This document shows, one piece after another, positions 16,742 through 26,361 of a stretch of 64,000 bases of DNA. This DNA is from Granulicella aggregans (lineage in GTDB: Bacteria; Acidobacteriota; Terriglobia; Terriglobales; Acidobacteriaceae). The notes under the pieces are model-generated. The model was not told the origin of the DNA and ran no database searches. It saw only the letters and a program-made list of their open reading frames with translations. The position numbers and the translations under genes are program-made. Positions within the stretch are counted from its first letter, which is position 1, and the number at the start of each line of letters is the position of its first letter. The DNA is taken from assembly GCF_014203275.1 (NCBI RefSeq), contig NZ_JACHIP010000001.1, positions 806,001 through 870,000 of the forward strand. The letters are read 5' to 3'.

Positions 16742-17971
16742 ATGAAAATTCCCGCTCTTGTCCTATTCGTTCTCTCCTCCGGAAGCCTGATTCTGCCCTC
16801 ACTCTCGTCCGCCCAGAACGTTCCTGCCCACTGGAGCGGCACGGCCCTCGTCCACGGCCAGCAGGTGCCCGTGAATCTCGACCTGTCGCCTGCAACCAAG
16901 GACGGACACATCAGCGGAAGCCTCATCAACGCTGGCGAATCTTCCATCTCCAGCAGCGGAGAGCTCACCGGCACACATCTTCTCCTGCACTTCGACTACT
17001 TCGCCCGCAAGCTCGAAGGTACTCTGACTCCTCAGTCCTTCAACGGCACATTCGGCACGGCAACTGGAACGCCGATTCCCATCGAGCTGCAACCGGGCGC
17101 GCTCGACCAACCAACCACCGCAGTAGTAAGTGATTTCGCCATCACTGGCGACTGGGAGATCGCCGTCAAATCCCCTAAAGGGGAGTCGGCATGGACGCTT
17201 CGTGTCTCTCCCTCCGGTAGCCGGCCTCCGGTCAAGGCCGTGATCCTGCGTATCGATGGCGACACCGGCGGCCTCTACGGCTCCTTCGACGCCGCAGCGA
17301 ACGAGTACCGAGTAAGCCACTTGTCCGCCGCTGGCGCTGCGCTCTACTCTTTGAAGCCGCAACAGGATGGAACCCTGCTGGTCACGAATCTCCTTCGCGA
17401 CAATCAGCAGTGGACCGCTCGACGTCCCGCGGAGGCCCGAAAAGAAAATCTTGCGCCGCCGACGAAGACGACCGACCAGACTGGCGTTATCGATCCCTCA
17501 AAGCCGCTTCAGTTCTCTGCGACAAGTCTTGCCGGCGAGACCGTCACCGAAGCCGATCCGCGCTTCAAAGGCAAGGTCGTCATCGTGGCGATCGGTGGAA
17601 GCTGGTGCCCCAACTGCCACGATGAAGCCCCTTTTCTCGTCGAGCTTTACAACCGCTATCACGCGAAGGGCCTCGAGATCGTCGATCTCTCCTTTGAAGA
17701 AGAAGACGAATTGAAGGATCCGCAGCGCCTCCGCGCGTTCATCGCGAAGTACCATATCCCATACACGGTGCTGCTTGCCGGAACGCCCGAACAGCTCAAT
17801 TCAAAGCTGCCTCAGGGCAGGAACCTCAACTGCTGGCCAACGGCCTTCTTCGTCGGTCGCGATGGCTTGGTGAAGGAGACGCATACGGGGTTCTCGGGCC
17901 CTGCGACCGAAGCGGCCTACACTCAGCTCCGACAGGAGACAGAGAAGCTTGTGCAGGGGCTTCTAAACTAG
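16742..17971 (+). CDS. exported TlpA-like thioredoxin-fold protein
   Basis: 409 residues. A signal peptide (MKIPALVLFVLSSGSLILPSLSSAQ) is followed by about 230 residues of beta-rich sequence with no known domain. A C-terminal TlpA/AhpC-type thioredoxin domain follows from GKVVIVAIGGSWCPNCHDEAPFLVELY. The redox pair is C-P-N-C and the cis-Pro is in NCWPTAFFVGRDG. It probably acts in the periplasm as a thiol reductase or oxidoreductase. AAGGAAG lies four bases before the ATG. It is divergent from the diguanylate cyclase. Confidence 0.85.
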   Translation: MKIPALVLFVLSSGSLILPSLSSAQNVPAHWSGTALVHGQQVPVNLDLSPATKDGHISGSLINAGESSISSSGELTGTHLLLHFDYFARKLEGTLTPQSFNGTFGTATGTPIPIELQPGALDQPTTAVVSDFAITGDWEIAVKSPKGESAWTLRVSPSGSRPPVKAVILRIDGDTGGLYGSFDAAANEYRVSHLSAAGAALYSLKPQQDGTLLVTNLLRDNQQWTARRPAEARKENLAPPTKTTDQTGVIDPSKPLQFSATSLAGETVTEADPRFKGKVVIVAIGGSWCPNCHDEAPFLVELYNRYHAKGLEIVDLSFEEEDELKDPQRLRAFIAKYHIPYTVLLAGTPEQLNSKLPQGRNLNCWPTAFFVGRDGLVKETHTGFSGPATEAAYTQLRQETEKLVQGLLN

Positions 17972-17990
17972 CCTGTGGAACGAACGGGCC

Positions 17991-19115
17991 CTAATCGCCC
18001 GCCATCAGCAGGTCGCCACTCTCCTGCTCCACCTTCGCAGGCCACCACAACTGAAAACTAGTCCCTCTCCCGACAGCCGAATCCACCTTCACCTCACCAT
18101 GATGCTTGTCCATGAGGTGCTTCACCGTCCACAATCCAATCCCGTTGCCCTTGTTCCCTTTGGTCGACATACCGAAGCTGAATAGGTTCCGCATTATCTC
18201 CGGGTCGATCCCCGGACCGGTATCGCTCACTGTCACCTGCACGCCGTCTTCTTCGCCAGCTACTTGCACCAATACCCTCGACCCACGCCCACCCGCCGCC
18301 TCACACGCGTTACGAATGATGTTGAGAAGGATCTGGCGAATCTCCCCCGGAAAAGCCTCAACCACGCAGTTGCCGGAGATCTCCACTTGGAAGTCCAGGC
18401 CTTTTTCGCGAATCAGCGGGTTCAACAGGAAGCGGACCGATTCGAGCGCCAGTGCCATATCGATCTCTTCTCTTCTCTTTGTCTCGCGCATGAAGGAAAG
18501 TGTCGAATCAGAGATCGCTAGTACCCTCGCCGCCTCTTCAGTCGTAGTGAGCGCGAGCGCTGCAATATCTGGCGAGATCCCTTCGGTATGTTGAATCAAA
18601 AATTGCAGGTTCTGGATGGCCTCAAGCGGCCCGCGTATCTCGTGGCTCACCGCTGCGGAGATACGGCTCCACTCCTCAAGCTTCTGTGCCGAGATCAGGC
18701 TCTCCTGCAACTGGAGCCGCTCTGCCTCTACGTTCTGAAGCCGGGCACTGTAGTCGTTGACACCGAAGCCGATTTGGCCCGCACGCCGGATTAGCATGAT
18801 CGCCACATACGCCGAAAGAACGGCAGTTAGTACGTTCGTCCACGCATCCACCCAGAATATCGGCGTCCAGGTCGTAATCACCTCCAGCAGGTGCGTAGAC
18901 CCGCAGGCCACGATGAATAGCGCGAAGCCTACAAGGAAGTATGCCCAGTCGCGCGCAATCACTTTCCCGGTTCGCCTGACCAGGAATAACAAGGTGAGAC
19001 ATATGCTCAGGTAGCTCAGGAAGGTGATCGCGTTCGTCACGACCATCGTCCATATCAGTCGTGGCGCGGCAGCCCAGCAAACGGCGTGAGGCATCAAGGC
19101 AACGGGATCCAGCAT
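17991..19115 (-). CDS. sensor histidine kinase with ethylene-receptor-like membrane domain
   Basis: 374 residues. Three membrane helices (about 20-46, 57-79, 88-112) match the ethylene-binding domain of plant ETR1 and cyanobacterial homologues. FIVACGSTHLLEV keeps the Cu(I)-ligating Cys (C71) and His (H75), and a Tyr corresponding to ETR1 Y32 is Y35. The position of ETR1 Asp25 is Asn28. A coiled segment leads to a histidine kinase: H-box SAAVSHEIRGPLEAI, N-box NIIRNACEAA, G-boxes DTGPGID and GNGIGLW. No GAF or receiver domain is present and no response regulator is adjacent. The neighbour upstream is a CopA-type Cu ATPase, so copper sensing is as likely as ethylene sensing. Confidence 0.85.
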   Translation of the reverse strand: MLDPVALMPHAVCWAAAPRLIWTMVVTNAITFLSYLSICLTLLFLVRRTGKVIARDWAYFLVGFALFIVACGSTHLLEVITTWTPIFWVDAWTNVLTAVLSAYVAIMLIRRAGQIGFGVNDYSARLQNVEAERLQLQESLISAQKLEEWSRISAAVSHEIRGPLEAIQNLQFLIQHTEGISPDIAALALTTTEEAARVLAISDSTLSFMRETKRREEIDMALALESVRFLLNPLIREKGLDFQVEISGNCVVEAFPGEIRQILLNIIRNACEAAGGRGSRVLVQVAGEEDGVQVTVSDTGPGIDPEIMRNLFSFGMSTKGNKGNGIGLWTVKHLMDKHHGEVKVDSAVGRGTSFQLWWPAKVEQESGDLLMAGD

Positions 19116-19308
19116 GGCTACATTCCAGTCTTTGGTTAGCTACAGAGAGCAGCAAGCCTGCGAATATCCGCGCTCAGTCATGCTCTCTCAGTCAACTCCC
19201 CAAAACAGTTTCGAGCAACTTCAGCCGTATTTCAGCTTACTCGTTCATACTTCCTAAGACAAAGCATCTGCTGCGGTACACATCGGTCGCAACGTCGTCC
19301 GACCGCCG

Positions 19309-21627
19309 TCAGATCCGAGTCGAGCGCAGCCGCAGCGAGTTGGCAATCACCGAGACCGAACTGAAGCTCATCGCCGCCGCTGAGATCATCGGACTAAGGA
19401 GAACGCCGAAGAAAGGAAACAACACCCCACCAGCAATCGGCACACCTATCGCGTTGTAAAAAAAGGCGAAGAAAAGATTCTGCCGGATATTCCGCATCGT
19501 CGCCTGGCTGAGTTCATGCGCCTTCGCGACCCCGCGCAGGTCGCCACGCACCAGCGTGATTCCGCCCGCCTCCATCGCAACGTCCGTGCCTGTGCCCATC
19601 GCAACGCCTACGTTCGCCTGCGCCAGCGCCGGAGCATCATTCACTCCGTCGCCCGCCATCGCAACGATCCGACCCTCCGCCTGAAGACGCTTCACCAAGT
19701 CAGCCTTCTGCTGCGGTAGAACGTCAGCCTCGAAGTCGATTCCCAGCCTGCCTGCGACCGCAGCGGCCGTAATGCGGTTGTCGCCGGTCACCATGATGAC
19801 CTTAATCCCCTTGCTCAAGAGTTGCGCCAGAGCCTCTTCTGTCGTCGCCTTGATCGGGTCGGCAACTGCTATCAGTCCGGCCAAAGTGCTATCAACTGCG
19901 ACATACATCACCGTCTGCCCTTCACGCTGCAGAGCCTCGGCCCGATCGCGCAATCCTTCAACGGATGTGCCCGATTTCACAATGCCCGCAGCATTCGCCA
20001 CGGTCACGCCTCTTCCCTGCACCATACCGGAGATGCCTGTCCCGGTCGCAGACTGAAAGGCCTCAACCGCTGCCATCTCCAACCCGCGATCACGAGCCGC
20101 CGCGATCACTGCCGCAGCTAGCGGATGTTCGCTAGCCTTCTCCAGGCTCGCCGCCAACCGAAGAACCTCGGTCTCCTCGAATCCCTCCGCCGCCACAACC
20201 ACAGTGACCTTCGGCTTGCCCTCGGTCAGCGTGCCAGTCTTGTCGACCACCAGCGTGTCGACCTTCTCCATCGTCTCGAGCGCCTCGGCGTTGCGAAACA
20301 GGATGCCCTCGTGCGCTCCCCGGCCCGTGCCCACCATAATCGCCATCGGCGTCGCGAGTCCCAGCGCACAGGGACAAGCAATGATCAGCACAGCAACAGC
20401 ATTCACCAGCGCATGCGCATACTGCGGCGCAGGCCCATAGAACGCCCATGCAACGAACGTCGCAACAGCGGCCAGCAGCACCGCCGGCACAAAGTACCCA
20501 GCCACTCGGTCCGCCAGCCGCTGGATCGGCGCGCGCGTCCGCTGCGCCTCGCTCACCATCTTCACAATCTGCGCCAACAGCGTGTCGGAGCCAACGCGCT
20601 CCGTTCGCATCGTGAACGTGCCTGTCCCGTTGATCGTGCCGCCTATTACCTTCGCATCTTTCTCCTTCTCGACAGAGATCGGCTCGCCGCTGACCATCGA
20701 CTCATCGACCGAACTTGCCCCATCGACCACGACGCCGTCCGTGGGCACTCGCTCGCCCGGTCTGACGCGCAAGCGGTCACCCACATGCACCTCGGCGAGA
20801 TCGACATCGTGCTCGCTTCCATCAGTTGCAACCCGCCGTGCCGTCTTGGGAGTGAGGCCGAGCAGCGCCTTGATCGCCGATCCTGTCTGGCTCCGCGCCC
20901 TCAACTCCAGCACCTGCCCCAGCAACACCAGCACGGTGATCACCGCCGCCGCCTCGAAGTACAGCCCCACCTTTCCATCCGGCATGCGGAACGATGCGGG
21001 AACGGCACCCGGCGCGGCCACAGCCACAACGCTGTATAGATACGCCGCGCCTGAGCCAATCGCGATGAGCGTGAACATGTTTAGACTGCGGTTGACGATC
21101 GAAGCCCATCCCCGTTGAAAGAACGGCCACCCACCCCACAGAACAACTGGAGTCGCAATGGCAAACTCGAACCATCCCAACCCGCCACCCAGAAGATGCT
21201 GCAATGGCTGCCCCGGCATCAGTTCCGACACCATGATCGCGAGCAGCGGCAGCGTAAGCGCCACGCCTGTCCAGAACCTCCGCGTCATGCTCTCCAACTC
21301 CGGATTCGCCTCATCGAGCGTGACGGTCATCGGCTCCAGCGCCATCCCGCACTTCGGACACGCCCCCGGCTGGTCGCGAACGATCTCCGGATCCATCGGG
21401 CACGTGTACTTCATCCCCGGTGCAGCCTGAATGGGAGCCTCGGGCGCGGGCTTCGGCTGCAGGTACTTCATCGGATCGGCACTGAACTTAGCCGCGCAGC
21501 CTTTCCCGCAGAAGTAGAAGCTCTCGCCCTCAAACTCGATCGTGGCTGCCGCCTTAGCCGGGTCAACCTTCATGCCACAAACGGGATCGATCGCAACCAC
21601 AGCCGGATCTATCAAACTGGTCGTCAT
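19309..21627 (-). CDS. copA: Cu(+)-exporting P1B-type ATPase
   Basis: 772 residues. The N-terminus has a YHS domain ([11 protein letters not shown], then [12 protein letters not shown]) and a heavy-metal-binding CxxM/CxxC segment ([10 protein letters not shown] ... [10 protein letters not shown]) instead of classic HMA domains. The catalytic core is intact: membrane CPC motif (IIACPCALG), phosphorylation site [19 protein letters not shown], and [13 protein letters not shown] with this N-terminus points to Cu(I)/Ag(I) export. An AAGG box precedes the ATG by five bases. The 193 bp after its stop contain no recognised gene. No CsoR or CueR regulator is visible nearby; the adjacent kinase with a Cu-type site could be the sensor. 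Confidence 0.93.
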   Translation of the reverse strand: MTTSLIDPAVVAIDPVCGMKVDPAKAAATIEFEGESFYFCGKGCAAKFSADPMKYLQPKPAPEAPIQAAPGMKYTCPMDPEIVRDQPGACPKCGMALEPMTVTLDEANPELESMTRRFWTGVALTLPLLAIMVSELMPGQPLQHLLGGGLGWFEFAIATPVVLWGGWPFFQRGWASIVNRSLNMFTLIAIGSGAAYLYSVVAVAAPGAVPASFRMPDGKVGLYFEAAAVITVLVLLGQVLELRARSQTGSAIKALLGLTPKTARRVATDGSEHDVDLAEVHVGDRLRVRPGERVPTDGVVVDGASSVDESMVSGEPISVEKEKDAKVIGGTINGTGTFTMRTERVGSDTLLAQIVKMVSEAQRTRAPIQRLADRVAGYFVPAVLLAAVATFVAWAFYGPAPQYAHALVNAVAVLIIACPCALGLATPMAIMVGTGRGAHEGILFRNAEALETMEKVDTLVVDKTGTLTEGKPKVTVVVAAEGFEETEVLRLAASLEKASEHPLAAAVIAAARDRGLEMAAVEAFQSATGTGISGMVQGRGVTVANAAGIVKSGTSVEGLRDRAEALQREGQTVMYVAVDSTLAGLIAVADPIKATTEEALAQLLSKGIKVIMVTGDNRITAAAVAGRLGIDFEADVLPQQKADLVKRLQAEGRIVAMAGDGVNDAPALAQANVGVAMGTGTDVAMEAGGITLVRGDLRGVAKAHELSQATMRNIRQNLFFAFFYNAIGVPIAGGVLFPFFGVLLSPMISAAAMSFSSVSVIANSLRLRSTRI

Positions 21628-21706
21628 CTGTACCTTCTATCTGATCAGATGCTAGCGCCATCCGGTTGAATCAACGTTGCCCTCCCGCGTGTGTTATACC
21701 CATCCC

Positions 21707-22771
21707 ATGCCGTTCAAACTGTCCGCTGTGCCGCTGGTGGCTCTGGCTGCCTCGCTCTCCGCAACCACGCTCTCCGCTCAGCAGACACTGCTGGCCACGC
21801 CGACAACCGTGGCGTGGGGCTACTACTCAGCCAAGGCGAAGCCCGTGCTCACCGTGGTCCCCGGCGACACCGTCACTATCCAGACGCTTTCTACCTGCGG
21901 CCCCGCCGAGCGCCTTGAATCCCTCGGCGTAAACCCCTCCGACATTCCGGACTATGTCCGTAAGATCTACTCCGAGGTCCCCTTGGCAGACCGCGGCCCA
22001 GGCGGCCACATCTTGACTGGTCCAATCGCTGTCACCGGCGCGGAACCCGGTGACGTCCTCGAAGTCCGCATCCAGAAGATCCAGATCGATGTCCCCTGGG
22101 CCTGCAACGGCTTCGGCCCGGGTCGCGGCTTCCTTCCTGACGACTTCCCATACGGACGCACAAAGATCATCCCGCTCGACCGCCAGAAGATGACCGCCGC
22201 CTTCGCTCCCGGCGTAACAATTCCTCTGCACCCATTCTTCGGCAGCATGGGCCTCGCTCCACCAGAAGGCGCGGGCAAGTACAACTCCGCCCCGCCCTGG
22301 ATGCACGCCGGCAACATCGACAACAAGGAGATGGTCGCCGGCACGACGCTCTTCATCCCGGTCAACGCCAAAGGCGGCCTCTTCGAGGTCGGCGACGGCC
22401 ACGCAGGACAAGGCAACGGCGAGGTCGACATCACCGCCTTAGAGACCCAGCTCACCGGCACCTTCCAGTTCATCCTGCATAAGGCCAAGCCGGACGATGC
22501 CACTCCGCTTCGCTGGCCCCGCGCCGAGACGCCTACCGCCTACATCTCCATGGGCTTCCACGAAGACCTGAAGCAGGCCACCGAGATGGCCGTCCGCAAT
22601 ATGATCACTTTCCTTTCGCAGCAGACCCTTGACCATCCTCTGCTCACGCGCGAGGACGCCTACGCTCTCATCTCGACCGCCTGCGATGTGGACATCACTC
22701 AACTTGTTGATACCAAAAGCGGAGTTCACGTGATATGTCCGAAAGCCCTGTTCAGCACGAATCCGCGCTAA
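21707..22771 (+). CDS. exported acetamidase/formamidase family protein
   Basis: 354 residues. A signal peptide (MPFKLSAVPLVALAASLSATTLSAQ) precedes an acetamidase/formamidase domain. It includes VVPGDTVTIQTLSTCGP, GGHILTGPIAVTGAEPGDVLEVRI, PLHPFFGSMGLAPP, VPVNAKGGLFEVGDGHAGQGNGEV and a C-terminal MAVRNMITFLSQQTLDHPLLTREDAYAL. The family hydrolyses short amides to acid plus ammonia using a Zn or Ca site. Most characterised members are cytoplasmic, so the signal peptide is notable and suggests an extracytoplasmic amidase with a different substrate. The ATG at 21707 is chosen over 21677 because it begins the signal peptide. Confidence 0.88.
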   Translation: MPFKLSAVPLVALAASLSATTLSAQQTLLATPTTVAWGYYSAKAKPVLTVVPGDTVTIQTLSTCGPAERLESLGVNPSDIPDYVRKIYSEVPLADRGPGGHILTGPIAVTGAEPGDVLEVRIQKIQIDVPWACNGFGPGRGFLPDDFPYGRTKIIPLDRQKMTAAFAPGVTIPLHPFFGSMGLAPPEGAGKYNSAPPWMHAGNIDNKEMVAGTTLFIPVNAKGGLFEVGDGHAGQGNGEVDITALETQLTGTFQFILHKAKPDDATPLRWPRAETPTAYISMGFHEDLKQATEMAVRNMITFLSQQTLDHPLLTREDAYALISTACDVDITQLVDTKSGVHVICPKALFSTNPR

Positions 22772-22929
22772 AGTAGACGCAACAACTGATCAGTTTTTGT
22801 GTCTAAATAGCTGTGAGACCGGACCTAGAAGTCTTTTAGGCCGGGACTTGAAGGCTCTACCCTCCGCGCAACCCGCAGCAGCAAAGCGGTACCGGGCAAG
22901 CGAAGGAGAGGCAGGCCAGGGCAGAAGCC

Positions 22930-24033
22930 ATGAAGTTCACGCGCATCATCACAAACACTCTCGGAACGGCGATGCTGGCCGGTGCCCTTATGCTCGCGCC
23001 CCAGGCTGCTCAGGCGCGCGTCTTTATCTCTGTCGGCTTCGCTCCACCGGCCATCCCCGTCTACGAACAACCCATCTGCCCCGGTGACGGCTTTATCTGG
23101 ACCCCCGGATACTGGGAGTACACCGATGACGGCTACGAATGGGTTGACGGAGCGTGGGTCGCCGCTCCCTACACCGGTGCCCTCTGGACGCCTGGATACT
23201 GGGGTTACGGCGGCAGCGGCTACTTCTGGAACGCCGGATACTGGGGCCCTTCTGTCGGCTATTACGGCGGCATCAACTACGGCTTCGGCTACTTCGGTAC
23301 GGGTTTCTACGGCGGCTACTGGGATCGCGGTTCGTTCTTCTATAACCGCGAGTACAACCACTTCGATCGCGGCCGCAACTACGGCCACGTCTATGACCGC
23401 CACATCGACGGCTTCGATGGCCATCCCGGAGGCTCCAGCTTCGCTCGCGGCATCAGCAACGATCGCCGTGGCGGCACCTTCAACAACGTCTCCCGCGGCG
23501 GCTTTGGCCAAGGCGACGGTCGCTCAAACTATGCTGGCACCAGCAACGGAGTCCGTGTAGCCAACGGAAGCAACGTCCGCGGGGCTTACGGCGGTGTGAA
23601 CGATCGCAACGGAAGCTTCTCCAACAACAACCGTCAGTCGTTCAATCAGCCGGGAAACCAGCCCGGAGGTCAACGTGGCTTCCAGTCCGGCAATCAACCC
23701 GGCCAGGTTCGCCCCGGCGGCACCTACGGCAATGGCTTTGGAAGCAACGCCCGCCCCGCGCAGCCGGTCAACGGCTTCAACAACGGCGGACGAACTCAGA
23801 CCGTAAACCCCGGTTCCAGCTTCCACCCCAGCCAGGGTGGCAACCCCGGCGGCTTCGGCGGAGCGCAACCCCGCAGCAACTTCGGTGGCGGCCAATCGGC
23901 TCCACCTCCCCGTGCGAACTTCGGCGGAGGCGGCAACCCCGGCGGGGGTGGCCATGCAGCCCCGAGCGGTGGCGGCGGTGCTCCCCACGGCGGTGGCGGT
24001 GGTGGCGGAAACCATGGTGGCCCGCATCACTAA
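22930..24033 (+). CDS. exported YXWGXW-repeat, Gly/Asn-rich protein
   Basis: 367 residues. A signal peptide ending AAQAR is followed by three aromatic repeats of the WTPGYW type (FIWTPGYWEYTDDGYEWVDGAWV, ALWTPGYWGYGGSGYFWNAGYW) typical of YXWGXW/BcpO-like proteins. About 220 residues of low-complexity Gly, Asn, Arg, Phe and Pro sequence follow. It is probably cell-surface or periplasmic; function unknown. GGAGAGG lies upstream of the ATG, and a strong palindromic terminator follows the stop. The low-complexity tail is probably unstructured. Confidence 0.78.
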   Translation: MKFTRIITNTLGTAMLAGALMLAPQAAQARVFISVGFAPPAIPVYEQPICPGDGFIWTPGYWEYTDDGYEWVDGAWVAAPYTGALWTPGYWGYGGSGYFWNAGYWGPSVGYYGGINYGFGYFGTGFYGGYWDRGSFFYNREYNHFDRGRNYGHVYDRHIDGFDGHPGGSSFARGISNDRRGGTFNNVSRGGFGQGDGRSNYAGTSNGVRVANGSNVRGAYGGVNDRNGSFSNNNRQSFNQPGNQPGGQRGFQSGNQPGQVRPGGTYGNGFGSNARPAQPVNGFNNGGRTQTVNPGSSFHPSQGGNPGGFGGAQPRSNFGGGQSAPPPRANFGGGGNPGGGGHAAPSGGGGAPHGGGGGGGNHGGPHH

Positions 24034-24052
24034 CAATAAAGCTTTAGAAAAC

Positions 24053-24088
24053 ACAAAAGGCTGGGATCACGCGATCCCAGCCTTTTGT
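24053..24088. terminator. bidirectional rho-independent terminator
   Basis: A perfect 16-bp inverted repeat (ACAAAAGGCTGGGATC and its complement) with a four-base loop sits between convergent genes. A-rich and T-rich flanks on both sides allow it to end transcription of the YXWGXW gene and of murG. Confidence 0.92.
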
Positions 24089-24122
24089 CTTTAGAGAGCC
24101 AGATAGATCACTTCGAACCCCT

Positions 24123-25232
24123 TCACCCCGCCAACTCCCGCACCATCTTCCCAATCTCCTTCACCGCATCGCGATGCGCCAGAGTCCTCGCCTTCTCCCC
24201 CATCGCCTTCAACTCAGCGTCATCACGTAGCATCTCCATCAACGTATCGATCAGTGCCTGCGAGTTCAGCTCCGACTCCAGCAGCATCCGCCCTGCGTCA
24301 GCACCGACGAACACCTCCGCATTCTTCTTCTGATGGTCATCGGTAGCCGCCGCAAACGGCACCAGCAGCGAAGCTTTCCCAGCCGCAGCAAGCTCTGCCA
24401 TCGTGCTCGCCCCTGAACGGCACAGGATCAAGTCAGCCTCCGCAAATCTCGCAGGCATGTCATCGAGATACGCGCTTACCTGCCACCGCGACTCATCCGC
24501 TCCTGTCTCGAGATAAGCCTGCCGCGTCTCCGCCTCAGTCCTCGGTCCCGACTGATGCAGGACAGTAAGCCCCGCCAAATCACGTAGCAGCGGAAACAGT
24601 ATCGTCGGCATGATCTGGTTCAAGATCCGAGCCCCTTGGCTCCCACCAAACACCAGCAGTCTCTTCGAAGCACCCCCAGCCTTCGGCGCAATCGAGAAAA
24701 AATCCTCCCGCACCGGAATCCCCGTCACCCGAGCTCCGTGAAAGTACCGCCTGGTCTCCTCGAAGTTCACCGCGGCAGCCGTCACAAACCGCCCAGCCAG
24801 CCGGTTCGCCAGTCCCGGAGCCGCGTTCGGCTCAAACGCCAGCGTCGGCACCCGCAGCAGGATCGCCGCCAGCATCGCCGGCCCCGAAGCGTACCCACCC
24901 ACCCCCACAACCACCTGCGGCCGATAACTCCGCAGCAGGGTGACACACTTCAATATCCCCATCGGCAGGTCGAGCAACGTCCGTACTCGCGTCGCCAGGC
25001 TCACATTCTTCAACTGCCCAACATGGATCAGCTCCAACGGGAACCCCGCCTCCGGCACCAACCGCGTCTCCAGCCCGCGCGCAGTCCCCACGAACCGCAC
25101 CTCTGCCCCATAAGCATCGCGAACCTCCCGCGCAATCGCCAGCGCCGGAATCACATGCCCGCCGGTTCCGCCCCCGGCAATCAACACGCGAAGCAAACCT
25201 ACACCCTGAACCCTGTCCCCTACACCCTGCAC
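24123..25232 (-). CDS. murG: UDP-GlcNAc:undecaprenyl-PP-MurNAc-pentapeptide GlcNAc transferase
   Basis: Transfers GlcNAc to lipid I to make lipid II on the inner face of the membrane. The N-terminal glycine loop VLIAGGGTGGHVIPALAIAREV, the GGYASGP and FEPNAAPGLANRL segments and the acceptor/donor domain LVFGGSQGARILNQ ... LCRSGASTMAEL are all present, and the length is normal. The start is uncertain: the frame opens with GTG 25232 immediately after the ftsW stop, but conserved sequence begins near a TTG at 25196. The stretch between them consists of CTACACCCTG-type repeats rather than conserved protein, so TTG 25196 may be the true start. Confidence 0.93.
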   Translation of the reverse strand: MQGVGDRVQGVGLLRVLIAGGGTGGHVIPALAIAREVRDAYGAEVRFVGTARGLETRLVPEAGFPLELIHVGQLKNVSLATRVRTLLDLPMGILKCVTLLRSYRPQVVVGVGGYASGPAMLAAILLRVPTLAFEPNAAPGLANRLAGRFVTAAAVNFEETRRYFHGARVTGIPVREDFFSIAPKAGGASKRLLVFGGSQGARILNQIMPTILFPLLRDLAGLTVLHQSGPRTEAETRQAYLETGADESRWQVSAYLDDMPARFAEADLILCRSGASTMAELAAAGKASLLVPFAAATDDHQKKNAEVFVGADAGRMLLESELNSQALIDTLMEMLRDDAELKAMGEKARTLAHRDAVKEIGKMVRELAG

Positions 25233-26327
25233 TTAATCAATCTCGCGCGTAATGTTCAGCAGCACGCCCATACAAGCCAGCGTCACGAACAGCGATGTCC
25301 CACCGTAGGAGATAAACGGCAGCGTAATCCCCTTGGTCGGCACCAGAGCCACCGCAACGCTCATATTGAAGAACGCCTGAATGATGATCGCCGAGGTAAT
25401 TCCAAACGCCATGAACCGCGCAAACGGATCGGTCGAAAGGTACGCTGCTCGCATCCCGCGATACGCCAACGCGACGAACAGCGCGATCAGGCCAATAGCT
25501 CCAATCAGTCCCAGTTCCTCGCAAACATTCGCAAAGATAAAGTCCGTATGTGGCTCCGGCAGATAGAACAGCTTCTGCCGCCCTTCCATCAACCCCAGCC
25601 CGCGAATCCCACCAGTCCCGACAGCAATCAACGACTGCAGAATGTGGAACCCGGCTCCGCGTGGATCGGCCTCGGGATCGAGAAAGACCTTCATCCGCGC
25701 CAGTCGCCACGGCACGAAGAACAGCATGTATCCCAGCACCGGAACCGCGGCCAGCCCGCCGATCCAGATGTACCGCATCTGCATCCCAGCCAGATACAGC
25801 ATGAACAACATGACCCCAGCACAGACCAGCGCTGTCCCCAGGTCCGGCTCTTTCAAGATCAACGCGATCATCAGCAGCGGCGGAGCAACTGCCTTAAGAA
25901 TCGTCCCTTTGTAGTCATCCATCTGGTGCAGGCGAGTCTGCAAGAAGTAGGCGAGAAACAGAATCATCACCGGCGTAGCCAGCTCCGAAGGCTGAAACGT
26001 CGACAGCCCGCCAAAGCGGAACCAGCGGTGCGTATGGTGCGATCCCGGCGCGGCAAACACTGCCACCAGCAATTGGATCGTCACCCCAACCGCTCCGATC
26101 ACCACCTTGCGATTGTTATAGCGCCGGTAGTCGATCTTCATCAGCGCAACCAGCGCTAGCAGGCCCATTCCCGCCCAGAACGCCTGTTTCAGCATGTAAG
26201 GATACGGCGAGCCGTATTGATCTTTCGCCATCACCGCAGATGCGGAAAACACAGTCACTAGCCCAAAGAGCACCAGCAGCAGGACTGTCCCGAAGAGCCA
26301 TTTATCAACGCCAACGCGCTTCGCCAT
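25233..26327 (-). CDS. ftsW: FtsW/RodA-family septal peptidoglycan polymerase
   Basis: 364 residues with about ten membrane helices, of the SEDS family that polymerises lipid II into glycan strands with a partner PBP. Recognisable motifs are FSASAVMAKDQYG, GSHHTHRWFRFGGLSTFQPSELATPV, LVCAGVMLFML and the C-terminal LPFISYGGTSLFVTLACMGVLLNI. Its place between murD and murG is the usual one for ftsW. It abuts murG with no gap. Confidence 0.94.
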   Translation of the reverse strand: MAKRVGVDKWLFGTVLLLVLFGLVTVFSASAVMAKDQYGSPYPYMLKQAFWAGMGLLALVALMKIDYRRYNNRKVVIGAVGVTIQLLVAVFAAPGSHHTHRWFRFGGLSTFQPSELATPVMILFLAYFLQTRLHQMDDYKGTILKAVAPPLLMIALILKEPDLGTALVCAGVMLFMLYLAGMQMRYIWIGGLAAVPVLGYMLFFVPWRLARMKVFLDPEADPRGAGFHILQSLIAVGTGGIRGLGLMEGRQKLFYLPEPHTDFIFANVCEELGLIGAIGLIALFVALAYRGMRAAYLSTDPFARFMAFGITSAIIIQAFFNMSVAVALVPTKGITLPFISYGGTSLFVTLACMGVLLNITREID

Positions 26328-26361
26328 ACCGCCTGCTTCCCTGCTCCATCGCCGGGAAGAG

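Noticed and set aside
24636-26159. 507-residue plus-strand frame across murG and ftsW
   Set aside because: Low-complexity Arg/Gln/Pro-rich; spans two well supported genes on the other strand.
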